Notes: generated by a model not told the origin, from the letters alone. A DNA stretch of 64,000 nt from Monomorium pharaonis (GCF_013373865.1 NC_050472.1:9543276-9607275), one strand, 5' to 3'; shown: positions 45,501 through 58,220, numbered from the stretch's first letter. A program made the numbers and translations.

Positions 45501-46051
45501 AAAGACCTATAATGAAAGATACGCCAATGGCTTCCCACCATGACTTTTATCCACCATCTTGTACCTATACGGAGATTATGGTTTGTTCGCGTCGCCATGC
45601 ACCGACATGATCCTGTTCACTCTAACGCATTCTAATAGGTTGGCGTCATTGGAATCAACGTATTGGAGTGCATTGGGGTGAATAGGAGCATGTCGGAGCA
45701 TGTGACGCGAACAGACCCTGGATGGGGGCTGGGGCCTAGGGCTGGGGTCTGGAGTAGTGAAGATAGTAAACAATGCGAGCCTGCTCCAAGTTGTACGCAG
45801 CCATGTAACAGATGCAAATTTAATTTTTCTTGTTCTTCCTGAGTGTATCGTCAAAATGTAGTGACCCTCGAGAGTGCAGAGATTGAATTACCTTATAATT
45901 TCTGACACATTCCTTTAACCTATACTGTTCAACACAGAGCACTCTCCCCTCTTCCTCGCCCAGCGTAGGTACGCAATGGCGGATAAACCATGTGACTCAA
46001 GTGACCAATCAAAATTGTGTTCGCCATTGGCGAATCTTTTATTATAGGTCT
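45501..46051. repeat. AAAGACCTATAAT element, copy 1, with nested MITE
   Basis: Ends AAAGACCTATAATGAAAGAT and ATCTTTTATTATAGGTCT are inverse. The interior matches copy 2 (47427-47838). At 45580-45716 it carries an extra palindrome (GTTTGTTCGCGTCGC...GTGACGCGAACAGAC) absent from copy 2. Confidence 0.85.
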
Positions 46052-46077
46052 GTATGCCACATGTGACGACACCCTCA

Positions 46078-46238
46078 GGGTGCGGTCCCACGAAGCGGAT
46101 TATGCGGAAGCGGAACGAGCGGATCACCAATCGCGGGATCATTCTGATAGAACTCTTTCAAAGATTCCGTCGAAACGGTCCTGTGATTAGTGATCCGCTC
46201 GTTCCGCTTCCGCATAATCCGCTCCATGGGACCGCACC
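46078..46238. repeat. GGGTGCGGTCCCA palindromic MITE
   Basis: GGGTGCGGTCCCACGAAGCG and CGCTCCATGGGACCGCACC ends. The arms share GAAGCGGAACGAGCGGATCACCAATC. First of three copies lying side by side. Confidence 0.9.
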
Positions 46239-46244
46239 ATCAGA

Positions 46245-46402
46245 GTGAGGTCCCATGGAGCGGATTACGCGGAAGCGGAACGAGCGAATCACCAATAATG
46301 AGATCGTTCTGATAGAACCCTTTTAATAATTCTGTCAAAACGATTTCGTGATTGGTGATTCTTTTGTTCCGCTTCCGCGTAATCCACTCCATGGGACCTC
46401 AC
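46245..46402. repeat. GTGAGGTCCCATGG palindromic MITE
   Basis: Second copy of the family, with ends GTGAGGTCCC/GGGACCTCAC. Confidence 0.9.
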
Positions 46403-46407
46403 CCTCA

Positions 46408-46480
46408 GGGTGCTGTTCCATGGGCCTCGGAAAACGGAATCGGAAAGGCGGATCACCAATCACGGGATCGTTCTGATCAT
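46408..46480 (+). repeat. half copy of GGGTGCTGTTCCATGG MITE
   Basis: Third copy, left half only, ending near GGGATCGTTCTGAT. Confidence 0.8.
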
Positions 46481-46830
46481 AGAGCTTGTATTAATGGAAA
46501 GGCCTTGGTGCATCGCGACGCGCGCGGGGAGAATCGACAGAGAGGTGGATATATTCTGTCTTTTTTCGTGTGGGAACAGGTTCGTAACTATACAAACTGA
46601 AGCCCGATTCTTGAACTCGTACGAAAAAAATTGCTTACAAAGATAACACTGTGCATTCATTAAGTGGTACATAATTTAGAATCTAAAAGATGCATGCCAA
46701 TCAATGAATGCATAGTATTTTCGTATGTAAAAATTTTTTGTACTAATTGTAACAGCCCAAGGCCCAAGTAGACACCATAGTACTCGTACCTGTCGTACTG
46801 CTCGTATGTGTGGCGCTTCTTTTCTTCTAG

Positions 46831-46950
46831 GGCTACATTCCAAAACGTCCTTTCCGAGGAAAATTTTACTAGATGTAATATAGGATACGTTACGTGTACT
46901 ATATATTTCCAGTAAAATTTTCCTCGGAAAGGACGTTTTGGAATGTAGCC
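46831..46950. repeat. GGCTACATTCCAAAACG palindromic MITE, 120 bp
   Basis: Complete copy with near-perfect arms; same family as 43614-43732. Confidence 0.9.
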
Positions 46951-47110
46951 CTGAAAACGGAGTAGTGGGGATATCCAACACAAAAAGAGACAAAATATAT
47001 GAGAATTAGAGCACTAAAAAAGTAGGTATTCTCACATCAGCTATTTTTCTTCAAACTAGCAAGTAACTAGCATAATGTTTTATATATATAATACATCGCA
47101 ATAACCTTTA

Positions 47111-47267
47111 GGGTGCGGTCCCATGAAGCGAATTATGCGGAAGCGGAACGAGCGGATCACCAATTACAGGACCGTTTCGACGGAATCTTTGAAAGAATTT
47201 TATCAGAATGATCTCGCGATTGGTGATCCGCTCGTTCCGCTTCCGCATAATTCGCTCCATGGCACCC
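47111..47267. repeat. GGGTGCGGTCCCATG palindromic MITE with TTA duplication
   Basis: Flanked by TTA on both sides (47108-47110 and 47268-47270). This 3-bp duplication points to PIF/Harbinger-type mobilisation for this family. Confidence 0.88.
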
Positions 47268-47302
47268 TTACAGTCTCAAGATCATAAATATCGTGTCTTT
47301 CT

Positions 47303-47426
47303 ACTAGTTTACACCGAGCACTTGGTACGCGTATCAAGTAGTGAATTTAAGCTGATCAGCCAATGATTAAACACATTCACTAGTTATTTACTATTTGATA
47401 CGCGTACCAAGTGCTCAGTGTAAACT
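47303..47426. repeat. CTAGTTTACACCGAGCACTTGG palindromic MITE
   Basis: Palindrome with GGTACGCGTATCAA arms. Its right tip is interrupted by the 47427 element. Confidence 0.88.
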
Positions 47427-47838
47427 AAAGACCTATAATCAAAGATGCGCCAATGGCCCTCCACCATGACTGCTATCCACCATCTTGTACCATACGGAGA
47501 CTGGATGGGGGCTGGGGCCGGGGGCTGGGGTCTGGAGTAGTGAAGATAGTAAACAATGCGAGTTTGCTCCAAATTGTACGCAGCCATATAACAGATGCAA
47601 ATTTAATTTTTCTTGTTCTTCCTGAGTGTATCGTTAAAATATAGTGACCCTCGAGAGTGCAGAGATTGAATTACCTTATAATTTCTGACACATATTCTTT
47701 TAACCTATACTGCTCAACACAGAGCACTCTCTCCTCTTCCTTGCCCAGCGTGGGTACGCAATGGCGGATAAACCATGTGACTCAAGTGACCAATCAAAAT
47801 TGTGTTCGCCATTGGCAAATCTTTGATTATAGGTCTTT
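47427..47838. repeat. AAAGACCTATAAT element, copy 2
   Basis: 412 bp with ends AAAGACCTATAATCAAAGAT / ATCTTTGATTATAGGTCTTT. It is inserted in the tip of the adjacent MITE; GTGTAAACTA occurs on both sides. Confidence 0.88.
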
Positions 47839-47859
47839 AGTGTAAACTAGGTCTATGAC

Positions 47860-47984
47860 CTAGTTTACACCGAGCACTTGGTACGCGTATCAAATAGTAA
47901 ATAACTAGTGAATGTGTTTAATCATTGGCTGATCAGCTTAAATTCACTACTTGATACGCGTACCAAGTGCTCAGTGTAAACTAG
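47860..47984. repeat. CTAGTTTACACCGAGC palindromic MITE, second copy
   Basis: Same family as 47303-47426, complete. Confidence 0.88.
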
Positions 47985-48035
47985 TAGATTGTCGCATAAA
48001 GTTTGGTGCTTCCAAAGATTACACAGGCACACACA

Positions 48036-48412
48036 CAAAAAAAGTGATTGGTCCGGCGGACTAGACTAATCAATTCTTATGTATTTCGAACCGCTAAATC
48101 CGAATCTAAGATCAGAATTGCAAAGTTAACTCGCATTTTCTAACCTCAAAAAAATTTTTTTTATAAATATTGGTTTGGTGGATCAGACTAGTCAATCCTT
48201 ATGTATTTTAATCTGCTGAATCCAAATCCAAGATCAGAATTGCAAAGTTAGCTCGCATTGCCTAACCTAAAAAAAATTTTTTGAGATTAGGAAAAAATGA
48301 GCTAATTCAGTAATTCTGACCTTAGATTCGGATTCAGCAGGTCGAAATGCATAAGGATTGACTAGTCTAGTCCGCCGGACCAACCACTTTTTTTTTGTGT
48401 GTCTGTGTTATT
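48036..48412. repeat. palindromic MITE with internal duplication
   Basis: Ends CACACACAAAAAAAGTGATTGGTCCGGCGGAC and its inverse. The left arm is tandemly duplicated (two copies of ACTAGTCAATCCTTATGTAT-type sequence at about 48082 and 48189). Confidence 0.8.
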
Positions 48413-48481
48413 GACGTATATATGTACAAACATACCTAATTTTTCCTGCTAGTTAGAAGAAAAATGGCGGACGTGAGAATA

Positions 48482-50556
48482 CCATAGACCTTATAGATAT
48501 GGACCGGCAATTGCCTACAGTTTGTGTATAGAAAATGGTGTCCAGAAGAGGTGCGAGAGAGAAACAGACTTTTTAGTACTTCTTTCTCTAAAGTTACCGG
48601 AAATAACTATCGCGAATGTCAGCACACATGCATACATATGTATATACATATTGTCACGTCTTTTCCTGACCGGAGAAGCCGCGGGCAAAACCAGCAAGAC
48701 CGATAGGGTAACCGATACCCCCTTTTCGCGTTTGTCGCGCTCGAATCTCAGCCACACGCTAACGCGAGAAATTGTTGGGCGCCAGACGCGCTCGACGACG
48801 CGTCAATTCGCGAAATTTTGCTACGCTAAAGGGTCCTCGATCCTCGCGCGACAATCTCGACCAGCTCTGCCTAACGGTAGAGGGGCGGGGTGTATTGTAA
48901 GGGAGCAGGCGACGGCTGTTACACGAAGGGGCGGACGACACACCAGAAAACTAGACTCCGAGCTTAACAAATAACGAACTTTATTAAGAAGAACGAACTT
49001 TATAAAGGCCAGACAGAAACAATGATATCACGGGGCGCGACATACGGCGTTCCGACCATGCGGCGCCACGGCGCGAATTAAACCAAACAGAAACGCGAAC
49101 GATACGCGGTAGGCACACGGCCGACAAGGACGGGCGATGGAACCTTCCGCACACAATGAATTTTGGGCGTTCGAACGTGCCGACACTCCCGGCAACTATA
49201 GAACACGACCGCGTGGCTCGCGGAAGGTCACAAAATAATCGCCGGCCGCTGCCGCACCCCACGCCGTCGCGAAACCGGAAGTCCCGTCCACCCGCTATTC
49301 GCGACGCTCTACTCGCTCGCGCGAGGGCTTTGCGGCGCACACGGTCGAGGGGAATCTCCGACGGAACCCGAGCGTCCTCACAACCGTCCTCCCCGTGGCT
49401 CGGCGCGTTGGCGTCCCGCTCGCTTGCATCCGATAAATCCCCAATTACTTACGCGAACGTATGACCGCCCTGCGGCCCACGCGAATCACGCACCAACACA
49501 AAAACGGATGCAGAACGGGACCGGAGACACCTCGCCGGCCGGCAACCGCTCACACTAAATTATCCTGGCAGGTCACCTCACCGACAACGTCCAAGGCGAT
49601 GTCTTCCCTCGTCTCTAGGCTCGTCCCTTGGCTCTCGCTGAGGCCTCGCACAAGCCACACCGATAACTAGCCCTTCGAGGCACGACACGCGACCTTACTC
49701 CTAACCCGCTCGCACGCAAAAGCGGGGTGGATTGCGGTCGATCCCGGATCGACGCCGCGACTCCCCGTTCGGTCATGCGCATTGTTTCCGCGCCGCGACC
49801 CAATTGCTGCAAGGCACGCAGTCCTGCGATCGCAGGGACGTGCGCGCTGTAATCCTTCCGGGGGCCTCGCAGGTCCCCGCGAAATTTTCCTTCCTCCGCG
49901 GGGCCACCGCCTGAGTCGGGGCAGCGCACGCGGCGACCTCCGCTCCTCGCGAGAGGACTCGACGCCTTTTCCGTTGCGTTCCGTCCCTCCGGGACTTCTC
50001 CGCAGCCCTCCGAGACGTCCTGTCGCGGCGTTGACGGGCACCGCCGCTTTCGTCTCCGGCCGTGGTTCTCCCGGGCTACGCCGAGTTCCCGTACATGCCG
50101 CGTGCTCGTCTCTCCCGGGCACCGGTGGAGTCCTTCCTCCTTCCCCGCATCGTCGTTGCTCTTTCTTCCTCTCTCGCTCTCTCTCGTCGAATTCCATTGT
50201 GAGGCGGTCGCCAAGCAAAAAAACCAAAAATATGTAACATTAATAATACGCTCGCTAGGCCCGTCGCGGTTCCCCCTGGAGATCCCCTCCCGCCTCTCGT
50301 CTATTTTCCCCGCACGGCGCGAATCCGCAGCCTGTGACGGGGGAGGGACGCTGCTACCCATGGCAGCTAAGCTACCACGTCACAATATATATAGACACAC
50401 ATAAGTTAAAACACGTGACCAAAACGTATCCAATCATTGGATTTCAATGTATAATATGTACAAGCATGCGCGAAACATATTTCCGGACTCTTTAGAGAGA
50501 GAAGTATGGACACGGTTTCGCTTGGTATTGCCAGTCTATATCTATAAGGTCTATGG
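48482..50556. repeat. palindromic MITE split by the 48652-50384 LTR
   Basis: CCATAGACCTTATAGATAT at 48482 is inverse to ATATCTATAAGGTCTATGG ending at 50556. The inner arm words ACTTCTTTCTCTAAAG / CTTTAGAGAGAGAAGT also pair. Without the 1.73 kb insertion it is a ~340-bp MITE. Confidence 0.82.
48652..50384 (-). mobile_element. TG...CA element, probable solo LTR (copy 1)
   Basis: 1,733 bp, GC-rich, matching 56356-58053 in inverse orientation. In its sense (minus) direction it starts TGTGACGTGGTAGC and ends GACGTGACA, with an AATAAA about 330 bp before the end. TG/CA termini plus an internal polyadenylation signal suggest a long terminal repeat standing alone. The flanking ATAT could be a 4-bp duplication. 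The several 100-250 codon frames on both strands show no known domain and reflect high GC and CpG content. Confidence 0.65.
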
Positions 50557-50597
50557 AGAATACTCACTTTTATAGTGCCTTAATGAAAATATATTGG

Positions 50598-50713
50598 GTA
50601 CGTTCCGTTTCACGCATGATACGCATGATGCATCGTTCATCCTTGTTGTTTGTCAAACGTTAAACAAGGATGAACAATGCATTATGCGCATCATGCGTTG
50701 AAACGGAACGCAG
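50598..50713. repeat. palindromic MITE, ~116 bp
   Basis: GTACGTTCCGTTTCACGCAT and ATGCGTTGAAACGGAACGCA with inner CATCCTTGTT / AACAAGGATG. Confidence 0.85.
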
Positions 50714-50789
50714 CCATTCTGTCTCTGTCGATTCTTCCTGCGCGGACTCCGGCATATAGCAATGGCCCCTCCATTAATACAAGCTCTAC

Positions 50790-51160
50790 AGGTTCTGATA
50801 AAACCCTTTCATAAATTCCGTTAAAACGGATCCCGTGATTGGTTATCTGCCTTTCCGATTCCGTTTTCCGAGGCCCATGGGACAGCACCCTCAGGGTGCG
50901 GTTCCACGGAGCGGATTATGCGGAAGCGGAACGAGCGGATCACCAATCGCGGGATCATTCTGATAGAACTCTTTCAAAGATTCCGTCGAAATGGTCCTGT
51001 GATTGGTGATCCGCTCGTTCCGCTTCCGCATAATCCGCTTCATGGGACCGCACCCTGAGGGTGCTGTCCCATGGGCCTCGGAAAACGGAATCGGAAAGGC
51101 AGATAACCAATCACGGGATCCGTTTTAACGGAATTTGTGAAAGGGTATCAAAAACGGCGG
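50790..51160. repeat. nested GGGTGC MITEs: half-full-half arrangement
   Basis: 50893-51055 is a complete GGGTGCGGTTCCACGGAGC palindrome. Immediately left (to 50890) is the right half of a related copy and immediately right (from 51057) a left half with the same TCGGAAAACGGAATCGGAAAGGCAG arm, so the full copy appears to sit at the junction of two facing halves. Confidence 0.8.
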
Positions 51161-51849
51161 ATCGTCTGTCATTGGTTGAAATTTAATACGCCCGATACGC
51201 GCGCAATACGCGGCATGGACCTCACCATTGTAGAACAGACATAACTGAAGAGGGTGAGAACCAAAAGGAAGGATAATATTAATCATTATCTTTACATTTA
51301 TCTTTGCATTTTATTTTGATTTCTTTTGCTTATACAAATAGACATCGGCTGCGGTCGAGTTGCCGCTACAACTACAAATCCTTCGAAGTGTTAATTTGAT
51401 TGACCAAAATCAAAGAGATGCTTCAAAGTATTCGTAGCGGCAACTCTACCGCGCACCCATCGTCTCTAAGAATAAACGCCAAATCGTTCCTAGACAAAGA
51501 GTTGGGTCTTAAGAATAAGAAAATTAAGTATATTGTACCTCATGGTTCGATCGGGCTCGTGAATTTATTACGGTACGGTTATCAATTATTAAAAGTAAGT
51601 TAAGCAAATCAAGTACATTATTAAAAGCCATTGCTTGTACATTAATGTAAAATTTCAGTCGTTAATTTAATCACATTAATTAAATGAATTGCCATTTCTA
51701 ACGTAACTGTCATGGAAATGTACGTGCAATGGCCTTAAAAGGAATATTTATGATGTATGATATAATTATGTTATTTTTCATGCTCATAACATGCTTATAA
51801 CATGCATATATAACATTACATTAATTCATATTGTTTGAGATTCAAACAA

Positions 51850-52590
51850 ATCGTCGATCTCAACAACTCTCGCTCGCGGCGTGAGATCGGTTTGCGCACC
51901 ATCACGCGTCGATATCCTGGACCTCACGTGGTCGGCAAGCGCTTGGAACGTGGCGAGTGAGCGATGTCCTGAGCGAGAGCAAGGGATGGTGTGGTGCGTC
52001 GCATGTTTTGTCAGTCTAAGTCTGTCGATCTCCGTCGAAACACCCTATCGTAACGACGGGATTTGACACAGTCTTAAATTTGAGAGCCGTCGGCTCTCCC
52101 TTTCTATCGTCGCGTATCTCGCTCGGGAAATTGGTTTCCCGCTTCGTGTCCTCGCTCACGCGCCGTTCGGACAAGTGCAAGTGCGCGACGAATAATTTCG
52201 CTGCGTTATCCCGTCGGAATAACAGATAAGCCATTCGAGCTCCTTTCGACGCCGGCCCGCTGTTTCGAGATATCGTTTCGCGCCGCCGCGAGCGTCAACA
52301 CAACGATAAATCTTTTTGTTCCCGTCGCCGAACGACAATTCCCGTGGTTACGGCACGTTAATTGTATTTGTATTGTTTGGATGCGTCGACGATCGTGGAG
52401 CGCTCGCGACCGTCCACCGCCTCGCGTGCAAGATCTCCGCCTCGATCGCGAACAAGATTTCCGCTGCCGCGCGAGTCTCAGACGAGCCCCAGCAAGATCT
52501 CCGATCCGCGATTTAGGCGGCGCTAGAGAGAGACGGAATAGAAGATCTCCAATTGTTTAGCGCGACACGAGACATCGATCGCAGTCCCGC
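51850..52590. other. CpG-rich unique-looking block, no gene recognised
   Basis: A GC-rich stretch with many CG dinucleotides in an AT-rich neighbourhood. Short frames on both strands carry no recognisable domain. It could be a promoter/first-exon region or a fragment of an LTR element. Confidence 0.35.
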
Positions 52591-52810
52591 ATTGAGTCAA
52601 AATAAATAATTGATATCGTTGATGATTAAATCGCAGTTTGAAATCACTTCGCTCCTCTCCTCGTTCCTTCAGCGGATACTAATATCCGTGCTATCCACGG
52701 CGCACGCTCAACTCGTGAGCGAGTTCCGGTATTCCTTTCGGGACGATCGCGTCGCGATCGAGAACTCGAACACATATATTATGAACATCAAAATTTTTAA
52801 TAATATTGAA

Positions 52811-53082
52811 TTATATACCCCATTGAAAAGATCTATGGAAATCCAGATAGTCATGTATATTCATATAGATTTCCATGAATTTTAAATGGTTTTGTATGGA
52901 TTTTCTATAGTTATCCAAATTGAAAACCATATTAAAAAGATGCAGGTGGAAATCTATATGGTTTTCCATCTGGATAACCACACAAAATCCATACAAAACC
53001 ATCTAAAATTCATGGGAATCTACATACATACACGTGGATAACCATCTGGATTTCCATCTGGATCTTTTCAACTGGGTATACA
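52811..53082. repeat. palindromic MITE, ~270 bp
   Basis: TATACCCCATTGAAAAGATC and GATCTTTTCAACTGGGTATA ends, with TGGAAATCCAGATA / GGTTTTGTATGGATTTT arms. Confidence 0.88.
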
Positions 53083-54309
53083 CTTGTGTATCAAATTGTT
53101 AATATGTTATTTTTCAATATTGCTCTTTTGTTTCAGAAAATAATTTGTCTCTTATTGTCAACCAGGAGCATTATTAAAATTGATACATTCAACTTTTAAA
53201 TATGCAGAAAATTAAAGGAAAATCAAAAAATAGTTTTGCTTATATTTATGAAGGATATATTTATAACATTGACAAACGTACGCAAGGTATAGATGCTCAA
53301 CTCGACGTACCACTGGATGCCGTGGATTAGCAGTAGTTAGGAATGATAAAGTGACTATCAATATTTTACATGATCATCCACCTAATCATACAAAAATACG
53401 AAGATACACATTAGAACAAGAGATGTTACACTTATCTCGGGTGACATTACTAACTCCTAAAGATATATTTGATGATGTTTCTCGAAGGTAAATATAAGTT
53501 CAAATATTAATATTTAATATTATTAGTAGTTGAATAAATATTGTTTAATATGACATGGTTGAAACAATATAACATTGTATGAAATATTGTTTAATGTGAC
53601 ATTTTATAGAAATCCAGAAGTAGCTTCATTTATTGCTTTCAAATCAATTAGAAGCCGGCTGAATAGAGAAAGAGCAAAAAACTGGCCAAAATTGCCACAT
53701 TCTATAACTATACTTGCTGATGAGTTAAACCATTATACACCAATGAATTATGTTTATAAAGGCTGTGTAACTTCGCGTGATGGAAAGAAAGCATTGATTT
53801 TCTCTGATGATAAACTACTTCGAGCATTTGAATTATCTACTGAAATTTATTGTGATGGTACATTTTCAGTAAGTTTAATAATCGTACACATTATGTTAAT
53901 ATTATTAATACCAATATTAATGTTAATATAGTATTATAATAATACTGATATAAGATAAGATTCTGATTATAATAATCTTTTGTTCAGATATAAATTTTTG
54001 TTTAGATTTTACGCATTTTGTAGTGTTAATCATTTTATCTTTTAAAGTACATATATTTTTATGATAGAAGATAACTATTTTCATTGTCTTTTATAGTTTT
54101 AAAGTGTCAAAACAATGATTATATTATTTATAATTTATTATTTACTTTGTTATAAATCATCTCATCGTCAACTAGTGCAATCGGATATTATAACAAAACA
54201 TATAGACAATGCAGAATTTATAAATGGAGAAAATATGTATATCTATTTTTATGAGCTTCTAATTAAATTATTTTTTATGCAAAAATTATTTTTAATTTAA
54301 AATCTTAAA

Positions 54310-54990
54310 AGTATAGCAACATTGCGTCAAATAATAACCGTCAGTTTCTACACTAGATCCGATAGACCCGCCCCTTTTTCTTCTTGTATCTATAATTCTG
54401 TACTAAGAGAGAGGAGGGTCCAACCTAGGGTGGGGGAAAACTTTGACATACCCTCTACTATTCTAACACTCAACCGACTCAGTTCAGCTCCAGCTGGTCC
54501 CAGCTGCTGAGCAATGCATATAGGAAATAGAGTTATGGGTCTCTCAAATCCAAACTAGGAATAACGTAAAATTTAGATAGTGTAGGAACTGAGGGTTAAT
54601 TGTTTAATATATTTAAATAAGATGTTTTAATAAAAAAATTTATTTTTAAAAATATATATATTTTTGATGAGAAAAGTGTAATGTTTTACTAAAATTATCT
54701 CAATTTTTATGTGTTATTTTTAAAATAATATTATGACTTAAAATAATAATCATATATCTGTATTTCCATTTTTTCTTTTTTTAATATTATTCTATTGATT
54801 TCTATAAAAAATTCTTTATTTTCTATATCATTTGCTGGACAAAAATAATACACAATACTGCCTTGTGTCTATTCCATTTGTCCGTCCAATGTATATCTGT
54901 CATTTTCTATCAAAAATTTTTTTATTTTTTATTGTAATATAAAGCAGTGTTTTTTCGTTATATTTTTAGAAAAATATATTATATGTTAAT
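54310..54990. other. intronic sequence, no gene recognised
   Basis: Mostly AT-rich DNA inside the large second intron of the plus MULE pseudogene. 54340-54560 is less AT-rich but shows no domain. Confidence 0.4.
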
Positions 54991-55004
54991 TGTAATACAA
55001 GTCT

Positions 55005-55640
55005 TTAATTTGTTATTACATAATTTTCGATTACGCAGATTCCTGTTTCCAAGAAAATGCACTTGAACAATTATTTTTTCTATTAATATTACACCTCTAT
55101 AAGTGTAATTAAAAGTACGATATCAATAAGAAAGTAAATTAAATTAAAATTAATGTAAATATTATTTAATTGGAGTTTTAAATAAATTTAAAAATTACAT
55201 TAAAAGTAACTTGTAAATAAATTATGAAATAAAAAAAATTTTAGTAATATCGTATACTTATCCTTATTAAAAATACGTTTATTTTTGAAAATTAATTTAT
55301 TAACGAGAATTAACATATTAACAATTAATATAAGCAATTTTCCTGTATTTACTGAATAATATAATAATTTACTATATAACTACAATTACTGAAATTGTTA
55401 ATTTTATATTGCAGTTAATATATTAATCAAAATTAAGCAATATGTAGTTTCATGTAGTCTAAAAATTATTAAAACGTACAAGAATTTTACGTTTTATTAT
55501 ACAACAAAATAATTTTCTTAATGTATCGTATTCTTAATTACACTTACAGAAAAAGTAATTATTGAAGTGCATTTTCTTAGAGACAGGAATCTTTGCGTAA
55601 TCAAGATATTCTATAATAACAAATTAATGACTTTTATTGA
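55005..55640. repeat. foldback repeat with AT-rich centre
   Basis: TTTGTTATTACATAATTTTCGATTACGCAGATTCCTGT...AAAATGCACTT is inverse to AAGTGCATTTTCTTAGAGACAGGAATCTTTGCGTAATC...AACAAATT. Arms ~110 bp. Confidence 0.8.
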
Positions 55641-56355
55641 AATTATCATACAATAAATTTTTATTACATAATCAAACTCAAACTTTCAATTGAACCCACC
55701 GTATTTGATCACTTTAGCTGTTATCCAATAATCTCGAATACTCACAAGTCGTATACTCATGTGTAAAACAGCGCGACCTTGTGCTGCATTTACTTGATAT
55801 AAGATACTATCGTTTTTTGATTGTATTAATTTGCGTATAGTTAACAGCATTAATTTTTATAATATTGGTACAATAATTAAGTAATAAAGAAAGCCATTTT
55901 CTTTATTATTTAATTATTGTATTAATATTATAAGAATCAACGCTGCTGTGTGTGACTGTCAACCAATACTATAAGTCAAGTAAAAGTTTGATTGTAGGTA
56001 GTTCCTCCAGTACCATCGTTTAGTCAACTTTACACTATTCATATACGTTACATGGATAAGGTATGTTTCTTTTGAAAGTGGCTAGAATAAAATAATATAT
56101 AACAAACATAATTTTTGTATGTACGATAAATCCTAGCAGCTTTATTTATCTTATGCGAAGTTAATACAGTAGCTCTTTATGAAGAAATTTGGTTGAAACT
56201 AATAGAATTTAATCTTCATCTACAAACTAATATAAAATTTATTATGACTGATTATGAGTGGGCAGCAATAAAAGCAATGGAAAGATATTTTCCGAGTGCA
56301 ATTATACATGGATGCTGGTTTCATCTAAATCAAGTATTTAAATATATATATATAT

Positions 56356-58050
56356 TGTGATGTGGTAGCTTAGCTGCCACGGGTAGCAGCGTCCCTCCCC
56401 CGTCACAGGCTGCGGGTTCGCGCCGTGCGGGGAAAATAGACGAGAGGCGAGAGGGGATCTCCAGGGGGAACCGCGACGGGCCTAGCGAGCGTATTATTAA
56501 TTTTACATATTTTTGGTTTCTTTGCGCGGCGATCGCCTCTCGATGGAACGCAGCGAAAAAGCGAGAGATGAGGAGAGAGCGACGGCAATGCGGGGAAGGA
56601 GAAAGGACGCCACCGGAGCCCGGGAGAGACGAGCACGCGGCCCGCGCGGGGACTCGGCGTGGCCCGGGAAAGCCACGGCCGGAGCCTAAAGCGGCGGTTC
56701 CCGCCAACTCCACGACGAGACATCTCGGAAGGCTGTGGAGGAGCCCGGATGGAACGAACGCATCGGGGGAGGCGGCGAGCCCCCCCCACAGGGGGCGGAA
56801 GTCACCGCGTGCGCTGCCCCGGCGCGGGCGGTGGCTCAGCGGAAGAAGGAAAATTTCGCGGGGGCCTGCGAGGTCCCCGGAAGGATTACGGCGCGCACGT
56901 CCCTGCGGTCGCAGGACTGCGTGCCTTGCAGCAATTGGGTCGCGGCGCGGGAACAATGCGCATGACCGAACGGGGGGTCGCGGCGTCGATCCGGAATCGA
57001 CCGCGATCCACCCCGCTTTTGCGTGCGAGTGGTCCAAGCGTAAGGTCGCGTGTCGTGCCCCGTAAGGCGACTTATCGGAGTGGCTAGTGCGAGGCCGCAG
57101 CGCAAGCGAAGCCTGGAGACGGTGGACATCGCCTGGACGGTATCGGTGAGGTGGCCTGCCAGGATAATTTCGTGTAAGCGGTTGCCGGCTGGCGGGGTGC
57201 CCCCGGGCCCGTTCTGCATCCGTTTTCGTGTTGGTGCGTGAGTCGCGTGGGCCGCAGGGCGGACATACGTTCGCGTAATTAATTGGGGATTAGTCGGATG
57301 CAAGCGGGCGGGGCGCCGAAGCGCCGAGCCACGGGGAGGACGGTTGTGAGGACGCTCGGGTTCCGTCGGAGATTCCCCTCGACCGGATGCGCCGCAAAGC
57401 CCTCGCGCGAGCGAGTAGCGTGTCGCGAGTAGCGAGTGGACGGGACTTCCGGTTTCGCGACGGTGCGGCAGCGGCCGGCGATTATTTTGTGACCTTCCGC
57501 GAGCCACGCGGTCGTGTTCTATAGTTGCCGGGAGTGTCGGCACGTTCGAACGCCCAAAATTCATTGTGTGCGGAAGGTTCCATCGCCCGTCCTTGTCGGC
57601 CGTGTGCCTACCGCGTATCGTTCGCGTTTCTGTTTGGTTTAATTCGCGCCGTGGCGCCGCATGGTCGGAACGCCGAATGTCGCGCCCCGTGATATCATTG
57701 TTTCTGTCTGGCCTTTATTCTTAATAAAGTTCGTTATTTGTTAAGCTCGGAGTCTAGTTTTCTGGTGTGTCGTCCGCCCCTTCGTGTAACAGTCGCCTGC
57801 TCCCTTACAATACACCCCACCCCTCTACCGTTAGGCAGAGCTGGTCGAGATTGTCGCGCGAGGATCGAGGACCCTTTAGCGTAGCAAAATTTCGCGAATT
57901 GACGCATCGTCGAGCGCGTCTGGCGCCCAACAATTTCTCGCGATAGCGTGTGGCCGAGATTCGAGCGCGACAAACGCGAAAAGGGGGTATCGGCTACCCT
58001 ATCGGTCTTGCTGCTTTTGCCCTCGGCTTTTCCGGTCAGGAAAAGTCGTG

Positions 58051-58053
<3 letters not shown>
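56356..58053 (+). mobile_element. TG...CA element, probable solo LTR (copy 2)
   Basis: 1,698 bp, TGTGATGTGGTAGC...AAAAGTCGTGACA, AATAAA at 57723-57728. Homologous end to end with 48652-50384. It inserted in an AT microsatellite 22 bp downstream of a MULE exon donor site. ATAT flanks both ends. Confidence 0.65.
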
Positions 58054-58084
<31 letters not shown>

Positions 58085-58220
58085 TTTTAAATTTTGTGTA
58101 TATACATATATATATATATATATATACACAAAATTTTTAATATAATATTAATTTAACTTAATAATATTTATAACTACATATAAATACGTATATGTATATA
58201 TATATATATATATAATATTT
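58054..58220. repeat. (TA)n microsatellites
   Basis: Three TA runs at 58054-58080, 58107-58126 and 58196-58214. Confidence 0.85.

Noticed and set aside
49156..50404. Up to ~250-codon frames in the GC-rich element, also at 56330-57564
   Set aside because: Overlapping frames on both strands with no domain; explained by high GC content of a probable LTR.
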